Below are positions 1-7,360 of a DNA stretch of 24,541 bases, piece after piece (position 1 is the first letter of the stretch; each line of letters opens with the position of its first letter). This stretch comes from Nitrospirota bacterium (lineage in GTDB: Bacteria > Nitrospirota > Thermodesulfovibrionia > JACRGW01). The translations under genes and the position numbers were made by a program. The notes under the pieces are model-generated. The model searched no databases, was not told the origin of the DNA, and saw only the letters and a program-made list of their open reading frames with translations. The DNA lies in NCBI GenBank assembly GCA_016212195.1, contig JACRGW010000134.1, forward strand, positions 1-24,541, in the 5' to 3' direction.

Positions 1-663
1 GGAATCCCTCAGGACATAATCGAGGTTATCTACTGTATAGATACCGCTAAGGAGTGGTTGGAGGAATGTGAGCCATTTCGGTCTCTTCTTTCTGTTATGG
101 GAGTCTTTGCGGATAAGGAAGGATACTTCCTCTGGATCCAGCACCTCTCCTTGATCAAAGTCTCCCGCAGGGCTGCGTTTTATCCCCTTTATAAGTTCAC
201 CAAGTTTTTCCACTATGATCTTCTGCCCTAAAATCTCATGGGTTAGACCAAGACCTTCGAGAAAGTTGTCATCAAAGAAATGGCCGAAGGGGCCATGACC
301 CACATCATGGAGGAGGGCAGCAATCCTCAGCAGTTCTTCTATATAAGCCTCAGAAGGACAGTCCTCTGTTGATTCCTTTAAGGATGGGTAGAGATGCCTT
401 GCAAACCTCCCTGCCACATACATAGTACCGAGGGAATGCTGGAATCGGCTATGCTCTGCAGAAGGGTAGACCCATCGGGCTGATTGAAGCTGGCACACAT
501 TTCTGAGCCTCTGCATCCAGGGTGAGTCTATGATGTCCTTTTCGGTCTTTTCAGTCTGAACCTTAGGTGTGGTGAAGGTTATATATACATGGATAGGGTC
601 TGCGATAAGGGCAAGTCCTTCGTAGAGTGCCTCGCCTCTCATCACTTCTTCAGGTCTCTTCAT
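1..663 (-). CDS. HD-domain phosphohydrolase (dNTPase/SAMHD1-like), 3' end cut by window
   Basis: This is the N-terminal 221 residues of an HD-superfamily phosphohydrolase; the reading frame is open to the window edge, so the C-terminus is missing. Visible motifs are HSRFQHSLG (residues 71-79), the metal-binding LLHDVGHGPFGH (117-128, with H119-D120 as the HD pair), and VDNLDYVLRD (211-220). This trio is typical of the COG1078/SAMHD1-like group that removes triphosphate from dNTPs, although many members are uncharacterised. The ATG at 661-663 is the first start and is followed directly by conserved sequence; its ribosome-binding site is weak. It is the last gene of a minus-strand run (antitoxin, toxin, CPBP protease, ferritin-like protein, this gene), 43 nt downstream of the ferritin-like gene. 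Family assignment is firm; substrate is unknown. Confidence 0.88.
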   Translation of the reverse strand, partial: MKRPEEVMRGEALYEGLALIADPIHVYITFTTPKVQTEKTEKDIIDSPWMQRLRNVCQLQSARWVYPSAEHSRFQHSLGTMYVAGRFARHLYPSLKESTEDCPSEAYIEELLRIAALLHDVGHGPFGHFFDDNFLEGLGLTHEILGQKIIVEKLGELIKGIKRSPAGDFDQGEVLDPEEVSFLIRKDSHNRKKRPKWLTFLQPLLSGIYTVDNLDYVLRDS

Positions 664-706
664 ATCTCTAACTAAGAGAAAAAGGGAAAGGGTTATTCAA
701 AGGATA

Positions 707-1174
707 TTATTTTATCCCTCGTTCCAACATCTTTTTTCTTATTCTCTGTGCATGATCTTTATTACCCTTATTTAAGTCTTGAAATATTTTTATAATTTTA
801 GAATCCGAATCTTTCTCCATTATTTTTTGAAAATGTGATTCTCCTGATGATTCCTCTAACCTGAGTGCTGTCCGGTATGCCTCCTCCATTAAAGGAAGTC
901 TCTTCTCGTAATTTTCGATTAGTCCCTTTATCTCCCTGTTCGATTCTACCAGTCTCTCCAGATCATGATAGACCGCCTCATCAGGGAATATTCCGAACTC
1001 TAAATATTTCTTTCCGCTTTCAACTAAAGCGGCGTGGTTCTTCTCTTCTATCGAAAGTGTCCACCAGAAGTCTCTATCTTCGGAAAAGTTATTGGAATAT
1101 AAGTTATATAATTTTGAAACATTAAGTTCCATTTCTATCGATTCATCTAACAGTTTAGAAATTTCATTGTCCAT
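707..1174 (-). CDS. Ferritin-like/rubrerythrin-type diiron protein
   Basis: The 155-residue protein is predicted to be almost all helical. It shows the spaced carboxylate and histidine pattern of the ferritin-like fold: ESIEMEL (11-17), EEKNHA (43-48, an ExxH-type pair), LEESSGESHF (106-115) and DHAQRI (140-145). These are the expected metal ligands of a four-helix diiron centre. There is no rubredoxin CxxC domain, so this is not a full rubrerythrin. Such proteins may act in iron or peroxide handling, but the function here is inferred only from the fold. The ATG is preceded by an AAGGGG-type ribosome-binding site about 11 nt upstream. It lies 27 nt downstream of the CPBP protease gene and 43 nt upstream of the HD gene, probably on one transcript. 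Confidence 0.75.
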   Translation of the reverse strand: MDNEISKLLDESIEMELNVSKLYNLYSNNFSEDRDFWWTLSIEEKNHAALVESGKKYLEFGIFPDEAVYHDLERLVESNREIKGLIENYEKRLPLMEEAYRTALRLEESSGESHFQKIMEKDSDSKIIKIFQDLNKGNKDHAQRIRKKMLERGIK

Positions 1175-1201
1175 AAATTTAATTCCCCTTTCTCAGGATG
1201 T

Positions 1202-2098
1202 TTATTTCTTAATGACAGGTTCTTTTGCTATGAAACGGTCATAAATAAGAATACAGATATTTACAATTATCAGTGCGATAAAACCGGGGAACCCGTTTAC
1301 TCCCACAGTTAACTCGTTCCCGCCTTTTATCATTATTAAAGAAAGACCCATTGTTGCGTTCAATGTACCGTGGATAACTGCTGCAGCAATAACAGATCTC
1401 GCCTTTTCTCTCACATAACCGAATATCGGTGAGATCAATATCGTAAAGATTACCATCATCAATATGCCTACAAATGGATGCTGGCTATAGTTTTGTCTCT
1501 GCAAAATAATCGGGATGTGCCATAACCCCCAGACAATGCCTATAATTGCAGAGGACCTCCAGAACCCTATATAACCCATCTCTCTGTGAAGGAGTCCCCT
1601 CCATCCTAATTCCTCACCTAAGGAAGTAATTGTATTGATGGTTACACCGGTAGCCATACCCTGTAACAGTCCAAACCAGATGGGATGGGTCGATAAGGCA
1701 GTGGTCTGTTTCCTTATCTCCTCCAATCGCTCCGGCGTGACTGTTGGTTTAAGCCTTTCAAACATCCCTTCCATACCAGGGGAATATTCAACTTCCGGGA
1801 AAAGGAGGCTGATCCCGAAGGCAGAGAAAGCAATCACAGGAGGTATAAGCCAGGCAACAAAAAACCAGAGATTACACCTGAAAGAGATTCCTAGTGGCTC
1901 TTTCAATTGTTCTTTATAAATAAACTTCTGGACAAAAATTGCCATAAACATCGGGATAAACATATAGACCGTAGTAATAATAACCGAGCCTGGTGCAACC
2001 CACTTTCCACCAAAGGCAAAGAAAAGGATGACCAAAGAATAATTAAAGAGGAAGGTGAGTGCGATAAAGGTCAAAGCTTTTTTGGTGCTTCTGGTCAT
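1202..2098 (-). CDS. CPBP-family glutamic intramembrane protease
   Basis: The 298-residue polytopic membrane protein has about seven to eight hydrophobic segments. The CPBP (Abi/CAAX-protease-like) signatures are present in order: EELGWRG (162-168, the catalytic Glu-Glu with Arg), the WH pair of GLWHIP (191-196, H194) and HGTLNA (243-248, H243 and N247). All expected catalytic residues are intact, so the enzyme is probably active. Bacterial members include bacteriocin self-immunity proteins and regulated membrane proteases; no substrate can be deduced here. The ATG start has no clear ribosome-binding site, and an in-frame TGA lies shortly upstream, so only small start shifts are possible. The gene follows the toxin gene by 24 nt and may be read through from the toxin-antitoxin promoter. 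Confidence 0.85.
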   Translation of the reverse strand: MTRSTKKALTFIALTFLFNYSLVILFFAFGGKWVAPGSVIITTVYMFIPMFMAIFVQKFIYKEQLKEPLGISFRCNLWFFVAWLIPPVIAFSAFGISLLFPEVEYSPGMEGMFERLKPTVTPERLEEIRKQTTALSTHPIWFGLLQGMATGVTINTITSLGEELGWRGLLHREMGYIGFWRSSAIIGIVWGLWHIPIILQRQNYSQHPFVGILMMVIFTILISPIFGYVREKARSVIAAAVIHGTLNATMGLSLIMIKGGNELTVGVNGFPGFIALIIVNICILIYDRFIAKEPVIKK

Positions 2099-2122
2099 AA
2101 CAATTTTCTTGCGTCTTCATCG

Positions 2123-2416
2123 CTAAAGAATATTTTGTAATGGTTTTGCGCCATGACAGATTGTAACAATTTCTAGATATTCTCCTTTCAGACGATAAAC
2201 TATTCTGTAGTTCTCGTAAATCTTTTCCCGTAGATTTTCATCCCCAAATTCAGGTACGATTCGCCCTGCTTTTGGAAATTGAGGGATGGCTTTAATAATG
2301 GCATTTACTTTCTTTGCAAAAAGAGTGGCATAGTATTCAGAATCTTTTGCAATGTAATTGCAAATATCTTCAAAGTTAGAGGCAGCTCGCGGAGACCATC
2401 TTATTTTGTAAGCCAT
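2123..2416 (-). CDS. RelE/ParE-family toxin of a type II toxin-antitoxin pair
   Basis: The 97-residue basic protein matches the RelE/ParE fold. It has an N-terminal strand MAYKIRWSPRA, then a helical hairpin (AASNFEDICNYIAKDS, then the YYATLFAKKV region), the GR-V-PEFGDENLRE turn, and the C-terminal strands IYENYRIVYRL and YLEIVTICHG. The arrangement with DI-YIA-DS and YRIVYR is closer to ParE (gyrase poison) than to ribosome-dependent RelE, but sequence alone does not decide this. It overlaps the upstream 62-residue antitoxin gene by 16 nt, the usual translationally coupled layout. The next gene downstream is the CPBP protease. Confidence 0.87.
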   Translation of the reverse strand: MAYKIRWSPRAASNFEDICNYIAKDSEYYATLFAKKVNAIIKAIPQFPKAGRIVPEFGDENLREKIYENYRIVYRLKGEYLEIVTICHGAKPLQNIL

Positions 2417-2589
2417 TTGGACATCCGCTTTTCCACTTCTTCGTGAGAAATCCCCTTACCCTCATCCAATTCTTTCAAACCTGCATCAACCTGAAGCTTA
2501 AAGTATAACTCTGCCATAATATCATCTAATGATACTTCGTCAGGAAGATTTTGAATCATTTTGATAACCTGTTGTTTTATCCCTGCCAT
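2401..2589 (-). CDS. Antitoxin of the RelE/ParE pair
   Basis: This 62-residue acidic protein lies immediately before the toxin gene and overlaps it by 16 nt. The C-terminal segment (residues 39-60, ELDEGKGISHEEVEKRMSKW) is typical of short ParD/Phd-like antitoxins whose tail wraps the ParE toxin. The N-terminal part (KQQVIKMIQNLPDEVSLDDIMAELYFK) is likely the helical dimerisation or DNA-binding part. The start is well supported by a strong AGGAGGTG ribosome-binding site just upstream of the ATG. A promoter and a small palindrome lie upstream, which fits autoregulation by the antitoxin-toxin complex (inferred). Confidence 0.82.
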   Translation of the reverse strand: MAGIKQQVIKMIQNLPDEVSLDDIMAELYFKLQVDAGLKELDEGKGISHEEVEKRMSKWLTK

Positions 2590-2611
2590 TCTTTCACCTC
2601 CTCATTAACAC

Positions 2612-2643
2612 TAAATATACCATTTATCTTAAACCTCTGACAA
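2612..2643 (-). promoter_or_regulatory. Candidate sigma70 promoter and operator of the toxin-antitoxin operon
   Basis: Read on the minus strand, TTGTCA (2638-2643) and TATATT (2614-2619) are separated by 18 nt, close to the sigma70 consensus. A five-base inverted repeat TAAAT-GGTAT-ATTTA (2612-2626) covers the -10 box and could be the operator for antitoxin autoregulation. The operator role is inference from position. Confidence 0.5.
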
Positions 2644-2698
2644 GAGTTTTTAGGAAATTCCTTCGCATCAGAACATCGGGGTAGACTTTGTGTTAATA

Positions 2699-2704
2699 TA
2701 TAAT
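2699..2704 (+). promoter_or_regulatory. Candidate -10 box of uvrA, overlapping the first ATG
   Basis: A perfect TATAAT overlaps the first possible uvrA ATG (2703) and ends 7 nt before the second ATG (2712). If used, transcription would start at about the second ATG and give a leaderless message. No good -35 box is visible, so this is a weak call. Confidence 0.3.
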
Positions 2705-2711
2705 GTTACCC

Positions 2712-5471
2712 ATGGACTCTGAGCTCATTATAGAGGGGGCAAGGCAGAATAACCTCAAGAATATAAACCTGAGGATTCCCCATGATAGGGTGACTGTAAT
2801 AACCGGTCTTTCTGGTTCCGGTAAGTCCTCCCTTGCCTTTGATACCATCTTTGCAGAAGGTCAGTGGAGATACATCGAATCCCTCTCTACTTATGCAAGG
2901 ATGTTCCTCGAAAAGGTGGATAGACCTCTTGTAGATTCAATCCAGAACATAAGACCTGCCATAGCACTGGAGCAGAGAAATCCTGTTAAGACATCGAGAT
3001 CAACTGTCGGGACTGCAACCGAGATCTATGATTACTTAAGACTCCTTTATGCAAAGGTCGGAAGGTTATTCTGTCCGAAATGTGGCACTGAGGTGAAGAG
3101 ACACTACCCTTCAGCAGTGGTTGAAGAAGTCTTAACGGATCATGATGGGAAAAGGATAAATATCCTTTTCCCTATGAAAGTTCCAAAGGGTGAGCTTAAT
3201 GCTATCCTGAAGGACCTCCTGAAAAAAGGTTTTACAAGGGTAAAGATTGGGGATGAGATTTTAGATGTAAGCCAGTTATCCCCATCTACAAGAAAGGTCT
3301 CAGAGATCATTGTTCTCCTCGATAGAATCTCAGTCAAGCCAGAGGCAAAGGGGAGATTAGGTGACTCTATTGAAATGGCCTTCAGGGAAGGACAGGGAGA
3401 AATTCTGATAGACATTATAGAAGAAAAGACTATCAGATACAGCCAGGCATTCAGGTGTATGAAGTGTAATTTAAACTTTGAACCTCCCCAGCCTCTTCTT
3501 TTTTCCTTCAATCACCCTATTGGTGCCTGCAAGGAATGTAATGGTTTCGGTAATATCCTTAAGTTTGATGAAGACCTCATAGTCCCTGATAAATCAATCA
3601 GTCTTGTGGAAGGGGCTATTGAGCCATGGACTAAGCCGGCCACGAAATGGTGGATGAGGCAGATGCTTGCAGGTGCAAAAAAGAGTGGTATAGATCTTAA
3701 AAAACCATACAGGGAATTATCTAAAAAGGAGAGAGAACTTATATTTGAAGGGACAGAAGATTTCTATGGCATCAATGATTTCTTTGATGAGCTTAAAGAA
3801 AAAAGATACAAGATCCATGTGAGGGTCTTCCTGAGCAGATACAGGGGCGGTTTCCAATGTCCTTCCTGCCATGGGACGAGGCTTAATGAAGATGCCTTAT
3901 ACTTCAGGATAGGTGGGCTGAATATAGCAGAGGTATCCGCTATGTCTGTAGAAAAGTTTTTTAGATGGTTCAGGAATTTATCACTCACAGATTTTGAGAA
4001 AGAAACATCAAAAGAAATATTAAGACAGATTGAGATGAAACTCTCTTTTTTATTAAGGGTCGGCCTCGGATACCTTACACTCAATAGGCAGACAAGGACA
4101 CTATCAGGCGGGGAGGCACAGAGGGTGAATCTTTCTAACCAGCTCGCATCGAAACTCACAGGTACACTTTATATACTCGATGAACCGAGCATAGGGCTAC
4201 ATCCGAGAGATACAGGGAATCTCGCAGAGATTGTGAAGGAACTCTCAGGAGAAGGAAATACTGTTATCATCGTCGAGCATGACAGGACACTTATTGATGC
4301 CGCTCAATACATTATCGAAATAGGCCCGGGTGCAGGGGAAAAGGGAGGAAAGGTTATCTTTTCAGGCCCAAAGTCTGAGTTTCTTAAAAGTGATTGCCTA
4401 ACAGCGAAATACCTGCAGGGGAAAGATTCTATTTCCCTTCCGGTAAGCAGACGGAAGCCTGGCAGAAGGTTTCTGGAAATAAAGGGGGCAAAAGCGAATA
4501 ATTTAAAGGACATCGATGTGAAGATCCCCCTCCATACATTCACATGTATCACCGGAGTCTCTGGTTCAGGAAAGTCCTCCCTTATACAGGATACACTTTA
4601 CAGAGCCCTTGCAAGGTCATTCAGGATAGATTTTGAGAGGGCGGGAAGTTATAGGGCACTTACAGGGCTTGAATCTATTAAAGGGGTGAAACTCATCGAT
4701 CAGGAGCCTATAGGGAAGAGCCCGAGATCAAATCCTGTCACCTACATAAAGGCATTCGATATTATAAGGAAGATATTCTCAGAACTTCAGGACTCAAAGA
4801 GGCTTGGACTCACGCCGGGACACTTCTCTTTCAATATCCAGGGAGGAAGGTGTGAGGCCTGTCAGGGTAGTGGCTTCCAGAGACTCGAGATGTACTTCTT
4901 CGAAGACCTCTTTGTCACCTGCGATGAATGTGGTGGAAAGAGATATAAGTCAGAGATACTCGATATTTTATATAACGGGAAGAACATATCCCGGGTCCTC
5001 CAGATGACTGTTAGTGAAGCAATGGGTTTCTTCGACAATCCTTTTTTAAGGAGTAAACTACAGACTCTGATAGATGTAGGTCTTGGTTACCTCGGTCTCG
5101 GTCAGCCTGCTACTACCCTTTCTGGCGGAGAGGCGCAGAGACTTAAGATATGCCATGAGCTCGGAAACTGGAAGATAAGGGATTATATCTATATCCTCGA
5201 TGAACCAACAACAGGTCTTCACTTTGAGGATATAATGAGACTCCTCAATGTCCTTAATACACTTGTTGATTCAGGAAATACAGTGATTGTTGTCGAACAT
5301 AATCCTGATGTGATAAAGACAGCGGACTGGGTCATAGACCTCGGACCTGAAGGTGGAGATGGAGGCGGATGGATAGTTGCAGAAGGAACACCAGAGGAGG
5401 TATCAAATGTCAAAGAGTCATATACAGGGAGATACCTAAAGGATTATCTTGTTGACAAAAATTCTATCTAA
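2712..5471 (+). CDS. uvrA: UvrA-like excinuclease ABC subunit A (divergent)
   Basis: This duplicated ABC ATPase of the UvrA family recognises damaged DNA and loads UvrB in nucleotide excision repair. Counted from the upstream ATG at 2703, features in order are: Walker A GLSGSGKSS (about 35-43), CPKC (124-127), zinc module CMKC...CKEC (about 252-280), CPSC, signature LSGGEAQR (about 467), Walker B LDEPSIGLH, second Walker A GVSGSGKSS (about 621), zinc module CEAC...CDEC (about 717-745), second signature LSGGEAQR (about 806) and LDEPTTGLH. At 919-922 residues it is slightly shorter than typical UvrA (about 940). Several conserved stretches differ from the canonical family, for example ALEQRNPVKTSRSTVGT, so it may be a second UvrA-type paralogue. 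The start at 2712 (MDSELIIEGAR) matches other UvrA N-termini better than 2703; neither has a ribosome-binding site. Confidence 0.92.
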   Translation: MDSELIIEGARQNNLKNINLRIPHDRVTVITGLSGSGKSSLAFDTIFAEGQWRYIESLSTYARMFLEKVDRPLVDSIQNIRPAIALEQRNPVKTSRSTVGTATEIYDYLRLLYAKVGRLFCPKCGTEVKRHYPSAVVEEVLTDHDGKRINILFPMKVPKGELNAILKDLLKKGFTRVKIGDEILDVSQLSPSTRKVSEIIVLLDRISVKPEAKGRLGDSIEMAFREGQGEILIDIIEEKTIRYSQAFRCMKCNLNFEPPQPLLFSFNHPIGACKECNGFGNILKFDEDLIVPDKSISLVEGAIEPWTKPATKWWMRQMLAGAKKSGIDLKKPYRELSKKERELIFEGTEDFYGINDFFDELKEKRYKIHVRVFLSRYRGGFQCPSCHGTRLNEDALYFRIGGLNIAEVSAMSVEKFFRWFRNLSLTDFEKETSKEILRQIEMKLSFLLRVGLGYLTLNRQTRTLSGGEAQRVNLSNQLASKLTGTLYILDEPSIGLHPRDTGNLAEIVKELSGEGNTVIIVEHDRTLIDAAQYIIEIGPGAGEKGGKVIFSGPKSEFLKSDCLTAKYLQGKDSISLPVSRRKPGRRFLEIKGAKANNLKDIDVKIPLHTFTCITGVSGSGKSSLIQDTLYRALARSFRIDFERAGSYRALTGLESIKGVKLIDQEPIGKSPRSNPVTYIKAFDIIRKIFSELQDSKRLGLTPGHFSFNIQGGRCEACQGSGFQRLEMYFFEDLFVTCDECGGKRYKSEILDILYNGKNISRVLQMTVSEAMGFFDNPFLRSKLQTLIDVGLGYLGLGQPATTLSGGEAQRLKICHELGNWKIRDYIYILDEPTTGLHFEDIMRLLNVLNTLVDSGNTVIVVEHNPDVIKTADWVIDLGPEGGDGGGWIVAEGTPEEVSNVKESYTGRYLKDYLVDKNSI

Positions 5472-5473
5472 AT

Positions 5474-5528
5474 GTATAAATTATACTTGATTGGTTCTGA
5501 TAGTTCTGATACCCTACGGGTCGTAGAC
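5474..5528. repeat. Repeat-rich uvrA downstream spacer
   Basis: The spacer between uvrA and the BON gene holds three structures. One is a 13-nt perfect palindrome GTATAA-A-TTATAC (5474-5486). The second is a tandem 9-nt repeat GTTCTGATA x2 (5494-5511). The third is the segment CCCTACGGGTCGTAGAC (5512-5528), which recurs with one mismatch at 21936-21952 inside the ribosomal operon. GGGTC-GTA-GACCC (5518-5530) can form a short hairpin. No T-run follows, so it is not a convincing terminator. Confidence 0.55.
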
Positions 5529-5573
5529 CCTGTTCTAAACAAGTAAACAAAATAGATTTATAGGGAGGGGAAG

Positions 5574-6083
5574 ATGGGAAAAAGAAAAAAAGGAAATCTA
5601 AAGGATTACCATGTAGTGTTGTGTATCTTATTTCTCCTGACAATCCTATCCTTTTCATACAATCTACCAATAAGTCTGGCAGAAGAAAAGGCAAAGGGTT
5701 CTGTCAAGGAGAGTGTGAAGGAAACAAAGGAGGCAATATCAGAGAAGACGAAGGAGATAGCAGATGAGGTCAGAAAGAAGAAAAAGATTGTCATCGAAGA
5801 TATAAAAGAGGGGTGGCTATCTGTAAAGAAATCAGTAAAAGATACTTATAGTTCTGCGAAGGAGGAATTAACTGAGACAGCAATCACCGCAAAGGTAAAA
5901 GCCAAACTTTTAGCAGGTAAAAAGAGAGCTGCCTTTAAGAATATAGAAGTGAACACAAAGGATCATACAGTTACGCTGACAGGTAAGGTTAAGACCGCAA
6001 AGGATGCAGCAGATGCGATCGAAACCACCCTGAGTGTTAGTGGGGTTGAAAAGGTGATCTCAAGACTCGAGGTAGAGAGATAG
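5574..6083 (+). CDS. BON-domain periplasmic or envelope protein
   Basis: The 169-residue protein starts with a basic N-terminus and a hydrophobic segment (about 14-36, ending LPISLA) that looks like a signal peptide or membrane anchor. A long lysine/glutamate-rich helical stretch follows (about 37-100), then a single BON domain (about 102-168). In the BON domain, ITAKVKAKLL, NIEVNTKDHTVTLTGKV and VSGVEKVISRLEV match the OsmY-type fold. BON domains bind phospholipid surfaces and are common in envelope-stress proteins; the exact role here is unknown. The start has a strong GGGAGGGG ribosome-binding site. It lies 102 nt after uvrA on the same strand and converges with the GTPase gene, with 30 nt between them. 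Confidence 0.8.
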   Translation: MGKRKKGNLKDYHVVLCILFLLTILSFSYNLPISLAEEKAKGSVKESVKETKEAISEKTKEIADEVRKKKKIVIEDIKEGWLSVKKSVKDTYSSAKEELTETAITAKVKAKLLAGKKRAAFKNIEVNTKDHTVTLTGKVKTAKDAADAIETTLSVSGVEKVISRLEVER

Positions 6084-6113
6084 TTAGTTTCTCCACTCTA
6101 CGGGCAAAAGACT

Positions 6114-7100
6114 TCATACATGTAATTCAACGATATCCCTGTCTTTAAGGACATAGTCCCTCTGAACCTTCTGTCCTTCAAATCTGGATGACCCCCAGAT
6201 CCTTGCAAATTTTAACTTTTCTAAATAGTCCTTATGTATCTTCCCTGCAAGATCGAAAATAGTCGCGCCTTCCTTCAGTGTGAAGGGCTTTAAAAGGTCT
6301 GGATCCTTGCCAGGAGCCTTGGAGTATATTCTTATGATATGGGATATACCGAAGATCGCCTTCTTAAGTTCTTCAAGGTTCATCTTTTTCTCTGCAGAGA
6401 CAGAGATAACAGGATATCTCCCGTTGTATCTTTCTCTGAGTTCCCTGAAACCCATTTCAGCATTATGTGAATCAAGTTTATTACCGACGATAAGAATCCA
6501 TTTCGATACCCCTTTGTAGGGGCGAGGCAGTACCTCGCCTCTACAAAGGGGATGGATATTCCAGGATATAAGTTTACTCAGAAGGAGTTCACAGTATCCT
6601 GCTGGGTCATCGGTAAGGTCGATTATGAGCATAATGGCATCTGCATTTCTTAATATCCCTGATATCCAACCGTCTGTCGCATTATTTCCGATTGGTGGTA
6701 AATCAACGAGCTGGATCTGGATATCCTCGAAGGGCATCATTCCTGGAATTGGTATCAGGGTAGAGATCGGGTAGTCAGCGATCACAGGCTTTGCATTAGT
6801 GAGCGAAGCAAGTATCGAAGACTTCCCTGAATTCGGAACCCCTGCAAGGCAGATCTGCGAGGCACCTTCCCTTTCAATGGTAAATATATCAGCATGCCTT
6901 CCCTTTCTGGTGCTTGCGAGCGATTCTTCCCTGAGTTTGGATAACTTCCTCCTCAGGTCTCCCCTTAGTTTATCTGTCCCTTTATGTTTTGGAACTGTTG
7001 AGATGAGATCTTCGAGGGCTAATATCTTCTCTGCAACCGTTATGGTCTCTTTGAATCTCTTCTCTGCCTCAAAATATTCTGGCGGGAGGTTTGCAGGCAT
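6114..7100 (-). CDS. Obg/DRG-type GTPase with C-terminal TGS domain
   Basis: The 328-residue cytoplasmic P-loop GTPase is related to the DRG/Obg group, which associates with ribosomes. An N-terminal helical region (about 1-75) precedes the G domain: G1 GVPNSGKSS (87-95), a switch region with YPISTLIPIPG (110-120), G3 DLPP (133-136), G4 NKLD (207-210) and G5 SAEK (235-238). Residues about 265-328 form a TGS domain (DLLKPFTLKEGATIFDLAGKIHKD...). The catalytic motifs are intact. Residues 184-197, between the G3 and G4 motifs, are encoded by a 43-nt palindrome that looks like an inserted mobile repeat. The gene is read away from the ABC transporter operon; its ATG is 5 nt from a candidate -10 box. 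Confidence 0.87.
   Translation of the reverse strand: MPANLPPEYFEAEKRFKETITVAEKILALEDLISTVPKHKGTDKLRGDLRRKLSKLREESLASTRKGRHADIFTIEREGASQICLAGVPNSGKSSILASLTNAKPVIADYPISTLIPIPGMMPFEDIQIQLVDLPPIGNNATDGWISGILRNADAIMLIIDLTDDPAGYCELLLSKLISWNIHPLCRGEVLPRPYKGVSKWILIVGNKLDSHNAEMGFRELRERYNGRYPVISVSAEKKMNLEELKKAIFGISHIIRIYSKAPGKDPDLLKPFTLKEGATIFDLAGKIHKDYLEKLKFARIWGSSRFEGQKVQRDYVLKDRDIVELHV
6509..6551. repeat. 43-bp near-perfect palindrome inserted in the GTPase reading frame
   Basis: Two 19-nt arms flank a 5-nt centre (CAGTA). The arms are CCCCTTTGTAGGGGCGAGG and, on the other side, its reverse complement with one difference (6520 against 6540). The element encodes 14 residues of the GTPase (184-197: PLCRGEVLPRPYKG) without shifting the frame. 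This is the behaviour of short palindromic elements known to insert in genes, such as Rickettsia palindromic elements. Arm symmetry is seen directly; mobility is inferred. Confidence 0.85.
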
Positions 7101-7105
7101 GGGTT

Positions 7106-7134
7106 ATATTAACACCCTTTAATTCATCCTTCAA
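7106..7134 (-). promoter_or_regulatory. Candidate promoter of the GTPase gene
   Basis: On the minus strand, TTGAAG (7129-7134) and TAATAT (7106-7111) are 17 nt apart. The -10 box ends only 5 nt before the ATG, so the message would be leaderless or nearly so. The match to consensus is moderate. Confidence 0.35.
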
Positions 7135-7195
7135 TATCCTCTATGCCTTACATCAAAGGGTAAAATCCTTTAAATCACTTTATCTCTATTATTTA

Positions 7196-7204
7196 TGATA
7201 TAAT
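7196..7204 (+). promoter_or_regulatory. Candidate extended -10 promoter of the ABC transporter operon
   Basis: TG-A-TATAAT is a full extended -10 element. No good -35 box is seen, which extended -10 promoters can tolerate. It would give a leader of about 150 nt before the binding-protein gene. Confidence 0.4.
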
Positions 7205-7270
7205 TCATTTATAGAATGATGCAGGAGTAAAGATTATGTAATTTAACTTGCACTATGCTTTCACGGGAGG

Positions 7271-7294
7271 TTGATCGATGATATAAGAGATCAA
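7271..7294. repeat. Inverted repeat in the ABC operon leader
   Basis: TTGATC and GATCAA are separated by 12 nt between the candidate promoter and the first gene. It could be a regulator site or a weak RNA hairpin. The arms are only 6 nt, so chance is possible. Nothing else is recognised in the 260-nt gap 7101-7360 apart from the two candidate promoters. Confidence 0.3.
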
Positions 7295-7360
7295 AAAACA
7301 CTTGCAAAATAAATTTCTTATGATGCAATTAAAGCTAAACTAACTTATAAGGAGGTAAAG

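Noticed and set aside
3764..4159. Long open frame antisense to uvrA
   Set aside because: It is a shadow of the uvrA frame, with no recognisable domain or ribosome-binding site.
5518..5530. Hairpin after uvrA considered as a terminator
   Set aside because: The stem is only 5 bp and no T-run follows; it fits better as part of a repeat element.
7276..7287. Two-codon reading frame (ATG ATA TAA) after a GGGAGG sequence in the ABC leader
   Set aside because: Too short to call a gene; a purine run before an ATG can arise by chance.
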